Shown here: piece by piece, positions 11,465-23,165 of the stretch
Layout of the letters: the number at the start of each line of letters is the position of its first letter
Position numbering within the stretch: position 1 is the stretch's first letter
From: Hericium rajendrae
Taxonomy: Eukaryota; Basidiomycota; Agaricomycetes; Russulales; Hericiaceae
Length of the DNA: 64,000 nucleotides
Reading direction: 5' to 3'
Assembly: GCA_033439255.1 (NCBI GenBank)
Contig: CM065888.1
Span: 620,001-684,000, forward strand
Notes under the pieces: generated by a model
The model's input: the letters and a program-made list of their open reading frames with translations, nothing else
What the model was told of the DNA's origin: nothing
Databases searched by the model: none
Program-made: the position numbers and the translations under genes

Positions 11465-13010
11465 TCACGTCAGGTTGTCGACAAGCGGCCGACCATTCAA
11501 ATGCCATGCCCAACCCTCGGCTCTCGAAGTGCGGAACACACTGACAAGTATCAGATACGGGTCATTCTAAACGTGGTACGAAACAGAATACGAACCTGTT
11601 AGGCCTCCATGTCTGGTTCGGGGGCTTGAAATCTCCGGGAGCAAACAGGTAGGGCGGTACCGGGTTCAGCGCCAACTCGTCGATATCCAAGTATTCCGGG
11701 TCCAATCCTATGCGGAACTTGTGTACCGCAGATTCGAACCAGGCCTCTTCGTCAGCCGTAAGGTCTCCGACGTTAGCCCCGCTATCTCCATATCCCTCAA
11801 AAGATGCAATGACGGTCGACAGCGGAACACCTGCATCCATCCTCGCTTTGATGAAGGCCTTCAGCTCGTCCTTGGAAATCCAAAGTATGATCGTCTCCAG
11901 CTTCGGACAGGTGACACGTCCGAGTGGCTTGCCGCGGGGGAAGAGCGATTGCAAAAGGTCTTGCTCCTCTCCCAGCAGCAGCGTCCGCACATTCTGCAGC
12001 GCCGCAAAGATCTCGTCCTGCATCTCAATACCATTATCACATATGAATGTCTCCACGTTGTTCAGCACGGAGAGACCTGTCTGCTGATATGGCCGCAGCA
12101 GCGCCGACGCAAATGGCAGCCTCGTGTAGATCCCATTCTGGATTTCGAGCAGGCGAAGGTCCGGGATGAACAGCTGGCCGAGGAGCTCCTCAACGTATGC
12201 TGCTTCGTTAATTCCCAGCTCGAGGCGCCGCAGCGAACGCAACTCTATTGTCTCCGAAGCGCGTTCGTTGAGGTCAGGAACGCCCTGCTGGCCCGAGAAG
12301 GCGAGGGAGAGCGCCTCGAGCCCAGGGCAGCGCTGAAGGATGGTGAGGAGATCGTAGTAATTCGGATCTGTCGCAGGATTGGTGATGTTGAGGCTTCGCA
12401 GGCCTTGTAACCAGCGTGCGTCCGTGTCCATGCGCAAGCCATAGAGAGAGACATGCGCGAGGGCGGCGGGCGTAGGTGGTGTATTAAAGAGCAAGTTCGT
12501 GCCGTAGTCGATGTCGTGCTCGAATTCGAGGGAGAGATACTCCAGGGCAGGGGCGCGGAACAGCGCATTGAAGACGGCGGGGTACAAGAAGCGCAAAGGT
12601 GAGACGAACATGAACGTCCGCCAGCGCGCCGCATGCCGACCTATGGAAGCGATGGATGCAAGGAGCCTGGCGCACTCTGTTTCGCCCCCGGGTTCCGCCT
12701 GCAGCCGCAGCACTACATCAAGCGGCTCCTTGCCTGCTCTATCCAGGAACTTCAAGGGTTCAAACGGCAGACATCGGCTTTTTGGACCAGTCGACAGCAG
12801 CACGAGCGACCAGAGCGACTGCTTCGCAATTGCCACAGCACGCCAACGTGCACAGACGTGTGTCAGTGCTAGCTGTGGTTTTGGCCTTTCCAAGGGCAGT
12901 TCCAGTCGCAGACCTGGACCGCGAACGGGGTGGCACACCAGGCCAAAAATGTAGCATAGGAGTTCGGGCGGAAGGAGTCCGATGCCACAGCTCCTCGTTT
13001 CCGGTGCCAT
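11465..13010 (-). CDS. F-box protein with leucine-rich region (left-arm copy)
   Basis: Two exons (13010-11596 and 11540-11465 on the reverse strand) give 496 aa. The last exon is supported because the right-arm copy keeps the same intron and a matching C-terminus (FRTSRAEGWAWHLNG) in the same frame. The N-terminus (LLPPELLCYIFGLV, then LTHVCARWRAVA) is a classic F-box of Agaricomycete type. The remainder has irregular Leu-rich repeats such as LEALSLAF and LRRLELG, typical of substrate-binding halves of these proteins. I infer a role as a substrate adaptor of an SCF ubiquitin ligase; its target is unknown. It converges with the upstream gene, stop to stop about 200 nt apart. Confidence 0.85.
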
Positions 13011-13543
13011 AAGGAGTAGACTTCTGGGACAAACTAGTCAGGAGAAAAGATAATACATCCTGAGCACCTAGATGCTTAAATGCGTACTCGTAATAAACTG
13101 GCGGTTTGAATACTCGTGCGACAGAAACAGGCCTAGGGGTCCGCAGCACGGCCCAGGTCTTCAGCTAGACAAGATCAATACCCAAGAGATAATTGTTGGC
13201 TGATAACAAATTTAACGCTGATATAGTCACGAAAGAAAGCACTTACTGGGACGCTGGGACGTTGGGACGTTATGGCAGGAAGAAAGTAGGACACGAACAC
13301 CAGCGTACAACCCTGCGGCGTACAGCCGTTGCGGATCGTATCGGCTAAACAACAGTAAACATTACATGACAGCATGTTGAGTTCACAGGAACACAGGATA
13401 GCGAGGAGATGAGCTCGACTATGGGCCATGAGGGCAAGACAGGACGAAGGCAGTATGCTGTGAGTCTATTCTTACAGGTCTAATATAGTCCACTTTTTCT
13501 ACTGCTGTTCCACTATCCCATATACCACGGCTGCCCGTTCTAC
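13011..13543. other. Intergenic, inner end of left arm
   Basis: The first ~280 nt are the promoter side of the F-box gene and match the right arm inverted. The rest lies in the spacer downstream of the OYE gene. No gene is supported. Confidence 0.5.
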
Positions 13544-14812
13544 TCACTTGTGCCATGCGAAGGGGTAATCGATATAACCAGTCGGGTTCTTCGGAAGGTA
13601 GAAAGTATCGCGGTTGTACGGAGTGAAGGGAATATCCTCCTTCAATCTCAGGGGAAGATCAGGCTAACGGGAAAGGCATCAATCCGTGAGACAAGTTGGT
13701 AAGCCCTGGGATCGATGGCACTCACGTTCGAGATGAAATAGCGGCCGAAGACAATCAACTCGTTCTTCTCATCCGCATCCTTGATAGCCAGGTCCCGAGT
13801 ATAACCACCAGCAGACAGGTATGCCCTCGAGCCCCAGATCTCGCGCAGGAAATCGTTCGACTCGCCCTCCTGCGGCTCACGGTCTGAGCCGGCGGTGACA
13901 CGAGGCTCGGTGACGTGAATGTACGCGAAGTTGGGGTAATCATCACGAAGCCTCGTCACGAGGTACGAGAAGGTGGGTATCGGGTTCTTCATGCGCATGT
14001 CTTGAGAACGTCGACCCGTTATCATACAGGCTGCTAGAGATGTACATCGGTACCCACCTTGGAACGTGCCCCACGGGCTGAACCTGATCCCAACACGCTC
14101 CTGTCCTACCGCCCTCGTTACAGCTTCGATAACCTCCAACGAGAATCGCGCCCGGTTCTCAATCGAGCCGCCGTACTCGTCCGTGCGGTTGTTCGACACA
14201 TCCTGCAAGAATTGGTCCAGGAGGTACCCGTTGGCATTGTGGATCTCCACACCGTCGAAGCCCGCCCTGTGCACCGAGTTCGACGCGGCCGTCGCGTATA
14301 GCTGGACATACTCCTTGATTTCGTCCCTCGTGATCGGCCACGGCGTCGGCGCGTCCGTCATCGGGATGTCGCCCGCGCCGTCGAGCTCGTACGACGGATC
14401 GTTGTACTCGCGCCGCAGGACGTCACGGTTCGCCGCGCGTCCGATGGCCCACATCTGCAGGTAAATGAACGAGCCCCTGGCGTGTACTGCGTCCGTCACC
14501 TGCGCGTCGAATATCAGATTCTGCTCCTGCTATCCAGAAACGGCTGCATACCTTCTTCCATCCCGCGACCTGCGCGTCGGTCCAAATGCCCGGCACGTTG
14601 TCGTATCCGGCCGCGCGCTGCGCGATGAACGTTGCCTCGCTGATGAGCAGCGTGCCGGGTACGCTCGCGCGCTGTCCGTAGTACTCCGCGGCGAGGTCGC
14701 CGTGGACGTGGTTGTCGTCGGCGCGCAAGCGCGTCAAGGGCGCCATGACCACTCTGTGCTGCAGGGTGATGTCACCGAGCTGGAATGGCTGGAATAGCTT
14801 CGAATCAGACAT
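13544..14812 (-). CDS. Old Yellow Enzyme family NADPH:flavin oxidoreductase
   Basis: Four exons on the reverse strand (14812-14552, 14499-14058, 14000-13726, 13663-13544) give 365 aa, the usual length for OYE. The FMN-dependent TIM-barrel family reduces activated C=C bonds of enones using NADPH. Visible hallmarks are the start LFQPFQLGDITLQHRVVMAPLTR, the catalytic-site stretch IHNANGYLLDQFLQD with the His-x2-Asn pair and Tyr, the DEYGGSIENR loop, and the phosphate-binding SAGGY and FGRYFISNPD. The fungal C-terminal YPFAWHK is present. It lies in the spacer between the two inverted F-box arms. Two further OYE genes at 61.7 and 63.5 kb are more like each other than like this one. A cytosolic enzyme is likely, as no signal peptide is seen. 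Confidence 0.92.
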
Positions 14813-15674
14813 GTTGTAAGTGAGCTTTCAGTTCAATGAGAGATGGGTTGCAAGAATGATGATGCTATTCTGTGGAGACTCGCGACATTTATAGGTCTTC
14901 CCTAGGCCGTGTACCGGCGAGAAACATCTCGATCGAGGAGCCTGGAAAAGCAGGAACCCGGTAACATAAGATCCAATGCTGATAACAAACCCTCCCATGC
15001 TCTGAATAAGGGATTCTCGCCTGGGTCTTATTCAGCAGCTATGGGAAGCCTCGATCAACGGATTCAACAGCTCAGGAGACCTGGGTTCGCAGCAGAAGTT
15101 GCCCGTGGAACCGGGGAACACATCCTCGGGGCCAGTCGCGCGTCAACTATGTGCAGGCTTGATAAGTCCGGCTTGGTAATCAGTGAATAACCCACTTATC
15201 TTGGGCTTATAATACCGGACATGATTCTCGTAACTTAAGTATGCCAAGGTTGGGCGTTCAGGAAATATTTACCTCTCTAATTCGAAATGAACTCAATGCG
15301 CCTTCCCCATATTGCTCTCTGTCATTCTCATACATGAGTACCATAGTTGGCCTGGCTCATCTTCGTACCCATGCGTAGGAGAATTCACTTCAAAAAACCA
15401 AAGGCAACATAACGACCACACCGACGCTGTAGCAAATGTAAGTCCCGACGATTCGGCCGATCTCTCCAAGCACACATCAAGTTGAAAGGTCTGTATTCCA
15501 CAAAAGCCCCACTACACTGCCATAATATTTGAACCGACAAGCTACAACATAGGCTGCTACTCAACCACAAATGCACTGAACAGCGACAAATCAAGCCTAC
15601 AACACAGCCCAGATGAAGGCGACCCTCGGCGTGAAATACACACAGAGTATCCACATTACGCCATACATTCACCA
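14813..15674. other. Intergenic with OYE promoter
   Basis: A TATAAAT box on the reverse strand (14887-14893) sits about 75 nt upstream of the OYE start. Nothing else is recognisable before the stop codon of the methyltransferase at 15,675. Confidence 0.5.
14887..14893 (-). promoter_or_regulatory. TATA-like box of the OYE gene
   Basis: Reverse-strand TATAAAT about 75 nt before the ATG at 14,812, a normal TATA-to-start distance for fungal genes. Confidence 0.4.
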
Positions 15675-18600
15675 CTAGCTCTCCCCAAAGTACTGCGACA
15701 CCTTCTTCAACAATCCGCGTCCCTGCGGCGTGGGTGGCGGCACGGGAGGCAAGGGCGGCGGCGACGGCACGGCCATAGCACCATCTCGCTTCTCCCCCAC
15801 CGCCCCCTCCCTCAAATCGCTCTTGCTGCGCTTGCCCGCCCGACCCTTCATCCACCGTACCCACATCCCCGCGCCGCCCCTCCTTCTCTGCCCCCTCCCC
15901 TCCTCGGCCTCCCGATCCGCAACGCCGACCCCGCGCGGCGGCAGCTCCCACCCGAAGCCGAACATGTCGAGCGCAGGCGTCGACGGGCGCGTGACCATCA
16001 TGGGCGGCAGATCCTCGTCCACACCGTCTCCGACGACGAGCGTCGCAAGCCCCGGGTGGCTCCCGAGCACGGGCGACGCCGGCACGGGAGCGGGTACCGC
16101 GACGATGTGCCCGAACAGCGAGCCCTCCGTGCGCGCGACGCGCAGGATGCGCCACCCCGCCGACGCGGTGAGCGCGACGAGCTCGGGCAGGGTGCGCTCC
16201 TGCCCATTGAATGTCGCCTGCATCTGTTTGCATTCTTTTCAGCCCCGCTCATGACACCAGATGGAAGAGCAGCAAAGGCCACACACCGTCAGGTCCATCC
16301 AGTACGCATTCGCACTCGCCTTGCCCAGGTTCGCGAGCAGCGGCCATTTCGCACCCCGCAACGTGCGGAGCGCCTCGGCGCCCTCGATCGCGTCCATCTC
16401 GCCGCCGACGCGCCCCCATGCACTCTTGCGCCGGCCTTTCTTGTCGACCACGGGTTCCTCGCGCTCCGGACATGCGCATGCGTACGGCAAGACGTGGTCC
16501 CCGATCACGAGGTACGTCGGCGAGTCGCCTTCGCGCGCGGCGCGCCGGAGCTGCAGCAGGATGCGGCGCGCGAAGGCGTCGGGCCAGTCGTGGCAGATGA
16601 CGCGAAGGAGGAATGCGCCGGGCTGAGACGTATGCGACGGCTGCGGCGTGAAGAAGTCGTGTACTGTGGCCAATGTGGGATCAGCACCATGAAGCATCAG
16701 CAAGGCCAACATTTTCCAACCTTGAAACTTCGCCCGCCCCGAGTCCAGAAGTTCCGGGCACCGTGCACGCCACGCCTACGCACAACTTCAGTGACCCCAA
16801 TGCAGACCCAAGTGAAGCAGCACGCACCTCCACGCCCAAGTTACACACCGGCTCCCGATCCTGAATCACAAACCGCAGCTCCGGAAATCTCTCCGCAAGC
16901 AACATCGACGTGCTTCCGATGCCCCCACCCACGTCGACAACGAGCGAGCCTGCAGGCAGGCTCGCAAACGGAAATGCTATACCCCGGTCAGTTGGACGTT
17001 TAACTCGCATGCGGCAAACGCACCTTCGATCCCGTCTTCCTCCCACCCACGGCTTCCCCCCATCGCCTTCCCGAACCGCGCCAACCGCGCCTCGTTCCCA
17101 GGTGCCTCGAGCCACGCCCAAAAATGCGACGCAGTCCGCTGCGAGAGGTTGAACGCGCTCAGCGGCGGCGGGGTGGCCGCGCTCCCGCTGCGAATCCTCC
17201 TTTGCGGGCTCTTCGGGCTCTGTGGGTCACTTACGCTGGGCCCACGGCTTGCAGCGGGCGTCTCTAGCTGCTTCTCCTGACGCGGGGTAGATGGGAGCGT
17301 GCCGCCGAGGTCGTCGCACGACGCGGCTGCTCCGCGCCGCCTCTTCTCCTTCATTATCGGCGCAGGCGCAAGCGTGAACGCAGGCTCCAGCAAGCCAGAC
17401 CCAAGACCCACGCCATTCCCCATCTGAGGATTACATTCCAACGGCGAGCTAATCTCAAGCTCGCCCCGGTCCAGCAGCTCGCCCTTTCCTCGCGGCGCAC
17501 CCAACCCGAAGAATGCCCCAGGCGAACGCAAACCCACAGCTCCGCCCGTGCGCAATGAGACTCGCGGCGTGCGCGGTTTGAGGAACGTAAGCGGTGATGC
17601 TTTAGGTGTCGCGTGCGCGTGTGGCTCGTGATCGGCGCTCGAGAGCAAGTTTGCCATCGAGCGCGACGCCGCGCGTGGAGTGAGGCTGAGACTTGAATTT
17701 GACTGTAGCCGTGCCCTGCCGCCGTCAACCGGCGACAGCGAATCTGCCCGGCCATGCCTGGACTCAACGGGCGATAATGAGGGCGCATGCGAGCGTAGCG
17801 ACGTGGTCGATACTGGCGAGCGCAACGAGACTGGCGACAGTGGAGGCATCGAAAGCGCTTGTGATGGGGACGGGACGACAAGCCTCGGCCGCGAGAGCAG
17901 ACGCTTCAACGTTGGCACGGGCGTACGGCCCTTTCCCTTCTCCTGCACGGGTAGTGGCGGAGGTGTGCATGAACTCAGCAAGCCCGCGGTACTGCCTGCA
18001 CTGACACTCGTTCCGGGCGAATGCCCATCAAGCTGCCCGCGCCGGTGCGCAAAGATGCGCTCGCGCTCACGCTCTCCATTGCTACGCAGCTCCGGTGTTG
18101 TAGTTTGGCTAGGTGTCGATTTCGAAGGAGATTGTCCAAGCGGAGGCGAGAGTGGGAGGAGGGTGCGGTTGATGTCCTCCTCAAGTGGGGCAACATGCGG
18201 GAGGATAGAATCGGTAAGATAGGCTGAGGCTTTGAACAGCTCGTCCGTGCTACAGGCGTTGAACGTTCAGGTCCCAAGGTCACGGCAAGGAGAAAGAGCA
18301 CGCACTTCAACGCAAAGAAGGCGGCGATGCCGTCAGTATTTTCGTACTTTTTCTCAGGGCTGCGGAGTGGTTGGTGAACGCAAGCTAGAGCTGAAGACAG
18401 GACCCACCACCCTACGACTTCAGAAAAGTCCTTCCCGGTATCCAAAAGGGCCGAGACGCGGTTGAGCGCGAATACATCTGGTGAACGCTCGAGGAGTAAA
18501 TGGTGCGTCGCAAGTAGGCGGAGTATATGCGCTGCATTTCGTTTGGTTTAGCCTCTCCTCGTTCCCTCTCGTGTGAGCACGCACCAACTTTGCCCTCTGT

Positions 18601-19263
18601 GCCCTCCTCCGTCCCGCTTGTCCGTGGGTGAGCGGGATTGGACAGATAGGGTGCGAGCCGTGCGGTGATTATCGAGACGTGCAAGCCGTCAGGCCCCGCT
18701 GGGCTGAGCAGCTCAGGGATATGGGCCGCCTCAAGGAAGCGCAGCGCGCTGGGAAGGTGATACTGACATGGGTCACTACTTAGCACGATCAGAAAAAAAT
18801 GTCAGAAAATACGCACGCCCATGCCCGCATCGCACAGGACCAGGAACGGGCTCCGAACCGTCACACTTAGCTGCCCGCAGGCGGCGACGATGCGCGATAT
18901 GGCGTTGGCGACAGTGGGGTGGGCGCGCAGCCGCTCGCCCTCGGCGTCGCGGTCGTCGTTGCTGTCGGCGGGGACATCAAGCGCGGGAAAGTCGATGGAA
19001 CGTTTCCGCGGTGATACGACGGGAGTGCGTGGTTTTCTGTTGTTGGAGAGAAGGGGCGGCGTACCCGGGCGGCGCTGTGGATGTGAGCTTTCGTGGGTCG
19101 AATATGACGAGGACGAGGAGGACGAGTCAGTGGAGGAGGGTGCCGAGGACGGGGACGGGGATGGACACGGGGAGGAGAGAGACGCGGTAGAGTAGACTGC
19201 TTCGATGTCGTCGAGGGCTTCGCCGATAATGGCATGGAGGGCACGAAGGACGGCGAGCGTCAT
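15675..19263 (-). CDS. SAM-dependent O-methyltransferase with a ~330-aa disordered insertion
   Basis: Eight exons (19263-18817, 18762-18585, 18531-18408, 18359-18306, 18249-17024, 16976-16824, 16720-16287, 16223-15675) join to 1,054 aa with all phases matching. The family fold is complete: dimerisation/winged-helix part with HILRLLATHHLLLERSPDV and DTGK, then KASAYLTD, SAM-binding LVVDVGGGIGS (about residue 690), VIQDREPV, HDFFTPQP and NGQERTLPEL. Fungal relatives are about half as long. The excess is a Ser-rich N-terminal block, a Ser/Pro/Arg-rich segment of roughly residues 295-630 inside exon 5 between the two domains, and a C-terminal Pro/basic extension of about 110 residues. The substrate is probably a small hydroxylated molecule, but this is inference. 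It sits alone in the spacer of the inverted duplication. Confidence 0.85.
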
Positions 19264-19945
19264 ACCACCTGCGATGGCGGCGGCGGGGACGACGACGACG
19301 ACGACGACAGGTGTAACGACGACAATGAAAGAGAGAAAAGGGCGGGAAATATTACTAATTTACATGTTCGCCAGCCGTCCGATTCCCTCGCACACATGTA
19401 TTCCAATTAGACCGCGTTGGGATACATCGCGCTCGGGCCATGTCGAGCTTGACGTCCGCCACGCTTGCCGCCACCAGGATTCGCATTCGCTGCAGCTGGC
19501 CAAGAAAGGAGACGCCGATGCCTCTTTCGGAACGCGACGCGCGGTAGGGACAAATAAAGGCGCAAATAACGCGTACGTGTACACTTCCAGTCAGCGTCCT
19601 GGTCCAGAATGCTCGGTAATAATATCCGCGACGGGGCTGTACCGTCACGGTACGTTGGTGTGTAGTATCCTATTTTCTTCCTTCCATAACGTCCTAACGT
19701 CCTAGTAAGTGCTTTCTTTCATGATAGTACCGGAAACAAATCATGTTGCTAATCAGCAGTTTTATCTCGGGGAATAGTCTTGTGTAGCTGAAGACCTGTG
19801 AGGACTGTGTTACGGACCCCTATGCCTATTTTTGTCGTGCGAGAGTAGTCAAACCGCCAGTCTTTTCATGGGTACGCATCTAAACAGCTACACAATGTGT
19901 TCAGGAAGTATTATTTATCGTGATTTTTGTCCTAGAATTCTACTC
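19264..19945. other. Intergenic; right arm of the inverted duplication begins near 19,668
   Basis: Holds a short (GAC)n run near 19,290-19,313 upstream of the methyltransferase. From about 19,668 the promoter of the right-arm F-box gene matches the left arm inverted. No gene is supported. Confidence 0.5.
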
Positions 19946-21490
19946 ATGGCACCAGAAACGACGACCTGCAGCATTGACCTCCTTCCACCCGAACTCCTAT
20001 GCCACATTTTTGGCCTGGCATGCCACCCCGTCCGCGGGCCCGGTCTGCGACTGGAACTACCGTTGGATAGGCCAAAACCGCACCTGGCACTGACGCACGT
20101 CTGTGCACGCTGGCGTGCTGTAGCAATCGCGAAGCAGTCGCTCTGGTCGCTCGTGCTGCTGTCGACTGGCCGGGAAAACCAACATCTGCCACCTGACCCC
20201 TTCAAGTTCCTGGAGAGAGCAGGAAAGGAGCCGCTTGACGTGGTGCTGCGGCTGGAGGGGGAACCCGGGGGCGAAACGGAATCCGCCAGGCTACTTGCGT
20301 CTATCGCTTCCATAGGTCGGCATGCGGCGCGCTGGCGGACGTTCGCGTTCGCGTCACACTTGCGCTTCTTGTACAGTGCTGTGTTCGAGGTCCTGTTTTT
20401 TGCCCAAGCCCTGGAGTATCTCTCTCTTGAATTCGAGCATAACAGATATGACACAGCTTACGGGACGAACCTCTTGTTTAACACAGCGCCTAATCCCGCC
20501 GCCCTCATGCATGTCTCTCTGTACGGCCTGAGCATGGACACGGACACACGCTGGCTACAAGGTCTTCGAAGTCTCAACATCACCAATCCTGCGAGAGATC
20601 CCAGATACTACGACCTCCTCACCATCCTCCATCACTGCCCTGAGCTCGAGGCACTTTCCCTCGCATTCTCGGGCCAGCAGGGCGTTCCTGATCCCAATGA
20701 CCGTGCGTCGGAGACCATAGAGTTGCGTGCGCTCCGGCGCCTCGAGCTAGGCATCAACGAAGCAGCATACGTCGAGGAACTCCTTGGCCAGCTATTCATT
20801 CCGGACCTCCGCCTGCTCGAAATCCAGAACGGGGTCTACACGAGGCCGCTGTTTGCATCGGCGCTGCTGCGGCCATATCAACAGACAGGGCACTGCGTGC
20901 TGAACAGCGTGAAGACGTTCATCTGCGACAACGGTATCGAGATGCAGGACGAGATTTTTGTGGCGCTGCAGAATGTGCGGACGCTGCTACTGGGCGAGGA
21001 GCAAGACCTTTTGCAATCGCTCTTCCCCCGCGGCAAGCCACCCGGACGTGTCATCTGTCCGAAGCTGGAGACGATCATCCTTTGGAGTTCCAAGGACGAG
21101 CTGAAGGCTTTCGTCAGCGCGAGGATGCACGCAGGTGCTCCGTTGTCGACCGTCATTGCCTCTTTCGAGGAATTTGGGGATAATGGGACTGGCGCGCTTA
21201 CGGCTGACGAAGAGGCCTGGTTCGAATCCGCGGTAGACAGGTTCCGCATAGAATTGGACCCGGAATACTTGGACGTCGATGAGTTGGCGCTGGACCCAGT
21301 ACCGCGCAACCTGTTTCCTACCCTGGATCCAAAGCTTCCGTACCAGACGTGGAGGCCTGACAGGTTTGTACTCGTGCTGCGTCTTGAATGGGGCGTGTCT
21401 AATACTCCTCCCAGTATCTTCCGTACTTCGAGGGCCGAGGGTTGGGCATGGCACTTGAATGGACCGCCTCCCGTGGACAGCGCGACGTGA
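19946..21490 (+). CDS. F-box protein with leucine-rich region (right-arm copy)
   Basis: Two exons (19946-21363, 21415-21490) give 497 aa, one residue longer than the left-arm paralogue. The F-box (LLPPELLCHIFGLA) and Leu-rich body are well conserved, and the single 3' intron is at the same place and phase. I start at the ATG matching the left copy (MAPET); the frame is open further upstream to an ATG at 19,832, but that stretch aligns with the non-coding promoter of the other arm. It probably recruits an unknown substrate to an SCF ligase. No stop codon or frameshift is seen, so both copies look functional. Confidence 0.85.
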   Translation: MAPETTTCSIDLLPPELLCHIFGLACHPVRGPGLRLELPLDRPKPHLALTHVCARWRAVAIAKQSLWSLVLLSTGRENQHLPPDPFKFLERAGKEPLDVVLRLEGEPGGETESARLLASIASIGRHAARWRTFAFASHLRFLYSAVFEVLFFAQALEYLSLEFEHNRYDTAYGTNLLFNTAPNPAALMHVSLYGLSMDTDTRWLQGLRSLNITNPARDPRYYDLLTILHHCPELEALSLAFSGQQGVPDPNDRASETIELRALRRLELGINEAAYVEELLGQLFIPDLRLLEIQNGVYTRPLFASALLRPYQQTGHCVLNSVKTFICDNGIEMQDEIFVALQNVRTLLLGEEQDLLQSLFPRGKPPGRVICPKLETIILWSSKDELKAFVSARMHAGAPLSTVIASFEEFGDNGTGALTADEEAWFESAVDRFRIELDPEYLDVDELALDPVPRNLFPTLDPKLPYQTWRPDRFVLVLRLEWGVSNTPPSIFRTSRAEGWAWHLNGPPPVDSAT

Positions 21491-21679
21491 TTTGATCACT
21501 CGTTGGTATGTTAGATGGTACGATTGAAACGTATTCGGGCAGTGATAGATTCAGAGGTATGTGATGACGTACACTACACTTGAAAAGAAATAGCATCTTC
21601 AAAGGTATGATGGTTCAGCCATCTGGCCGCTATGGGCAAGATATGTATCCTGTTAATCTAAAGTCCTAGACAATATATG

Positions 21680-23165
21680 CTAGAAATCACATCCGTCATC
21701 GGAGCTGCTGTTCTCCGGACTACAAAGCAAATACACCAGGGGAAATCAGCGATTAGAATCCTCACCAAATGGATGACCACTTACTACCCGTACGAAGCGC
21801 GTCTCGCCCTCCAGCAGTCTGCGAGGTGCTTATCGAGCAGACCAGACATGCATGTTTCGCATATCAGCTTATCCCAAAGATTTGCATCTTCGCACTTCAA
21901 CACATCGTCGACCAGGGTGTCTATGATACTGAGGCCTTCCGAGTGCTCATCAATTGCATCGACTAATGAACTGGAATCATTCATGAAGCGCTCGGAGAAC
22001 TCGACAGGCGTCCCCCACCATGTCCCAATATTGTCCATGCAATCTTCGGGTCAAATTAGTTGCGGGAGGATATGGATGATAATGACCAGATGAAGACGTA
22101 CTAAAGTCATGCCAGATGTATTTCCCAGTGTTCCTGCACAGGTCACCTAGCAATAGTCAATAACGCAGTGCAGCGCCCATGTGGACCACACTCACATTGC
22201 GTGAAACACAGATGATCGTTGCCCAGAATAATGATTTCTGGGTGAAGGTCACCGCAGTCCAAGGGCAAAGTGAATACGAGGAATTGCTCCTGGACCACGT
22301 CTAGAGAGACGGCCACCGAGTCGTAAAATGTCCGATAGCCCTGCAAGATCTCTACGATCTCGTCCAGCTCGTGCGCCAGGAGCTCCAGAGCGACCTCCCA
22401 GACTGCGCAAAATACATGAATTCGGCAATAATTTCAATGATAGTGCATTGAAACTAACCCTCCTCCGAGTACGTTCCCCATAAACCACCTCTGCTCAGCC
22501 ACTGCACGGCCTCGCGCTGCACAAACCGAAAAATAATCGCCAGCTCTCCGTACTCCTCCTGCCTTGAAAACTCGGCCAGGAAATGGGCCCTCTCAGCGCA
22601 AAGCGGGCCGTATTTCTTCTGCGGGTTGATCTCAACTGTGACCGGCTGCTGGGCCACTTCATCTTTCTTTCCGCGGACCCACTGCGACCAAGTCTTTCCG
22701 AAACAGGCTTGGTACAGCCAGAGACGATAAAGCGCGCGGGAGATGGCGTTGAATTGCGTCGGAGACAAGTCGCGCTTGATGGTGTACCTAGATCTGATGA
22801 GCATGCCAGTAATCCGGTTGGAACGATGCATTATCCCACCTCGTTCGAAACATCTCGACCCAGTCGTTCACAAAGGGATCAAGCGCCCAGTAGCGCCCAA
22901 CGCCCTTCCCATCAATCAGCACCTTCTCGGCATGGGCTTCGTCTTCAAGGAGCTCGCCCGTGGTCTTGTAATGGATGAAGCGGACCACTGCAGGCCAACA
23001 TTCCGGGTTTTCATTCCGGAGAACAGCAGTGAGGATGCTGCGCGGCCGGGTGCTGAACGCCCTGTGCTTGTGTTTCGAGACAAGAATGGCTGACTTGAGG
23101 GTACAGAGATCGGTGACGTGGATGAGCATGCGGTCGATGACGTCTAGCGAGAATCGGTCATGCAT
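21680..23165 (-). CDS. F-box-like protein with C-terminal CxxC pairs (family member 2)
   Basis: Six exons on the reverse strand (23165-22840, 22787-22459, 22402-22196, 22146-22102, 22043-21785, 21719-21680) give 401 aa. It is the right-arm copy of the gene at 9,783: same F-box-like start (SLDVIDRMLIHVTD), same 45-nt exon with CDLC, same LICETCMSGLL motif and same short last exon. Differences are single-codon indels in exons 2 and 5. The four Cys expected to bind zinc are all kept. Function inferred only as a possible SCF adaptor. Confidence 0.8.

Larger units (their letters stand above)
9365..13288 (+). repeat. Left arm of a ~3.9-kb inverted segmental duplication
   Basis: This arm contains a forward F-box/zinc-ribbon-like gene and a reverse F-box gene, convergent with a gap of about 200 nt. 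The reverse complement of 19,668-23,685 has the same two genes in the same order with the same exon structure and matching promoters. The inner edge is marked by a short tandem GGGACG(C/T)T run near 13,250. Boundaries were estimated by eye and could be off by tens of bases. Confidence 0.85.

Noticed and set aside
15385-16233. 282-codon reverse-strand open frame over the methyltransferase 3' end
   Set aside because: It is an alternative frame of the last methyltransferase exon; the overlapping frame carries the family motif NGQERTLPEL and the correct splice phase.
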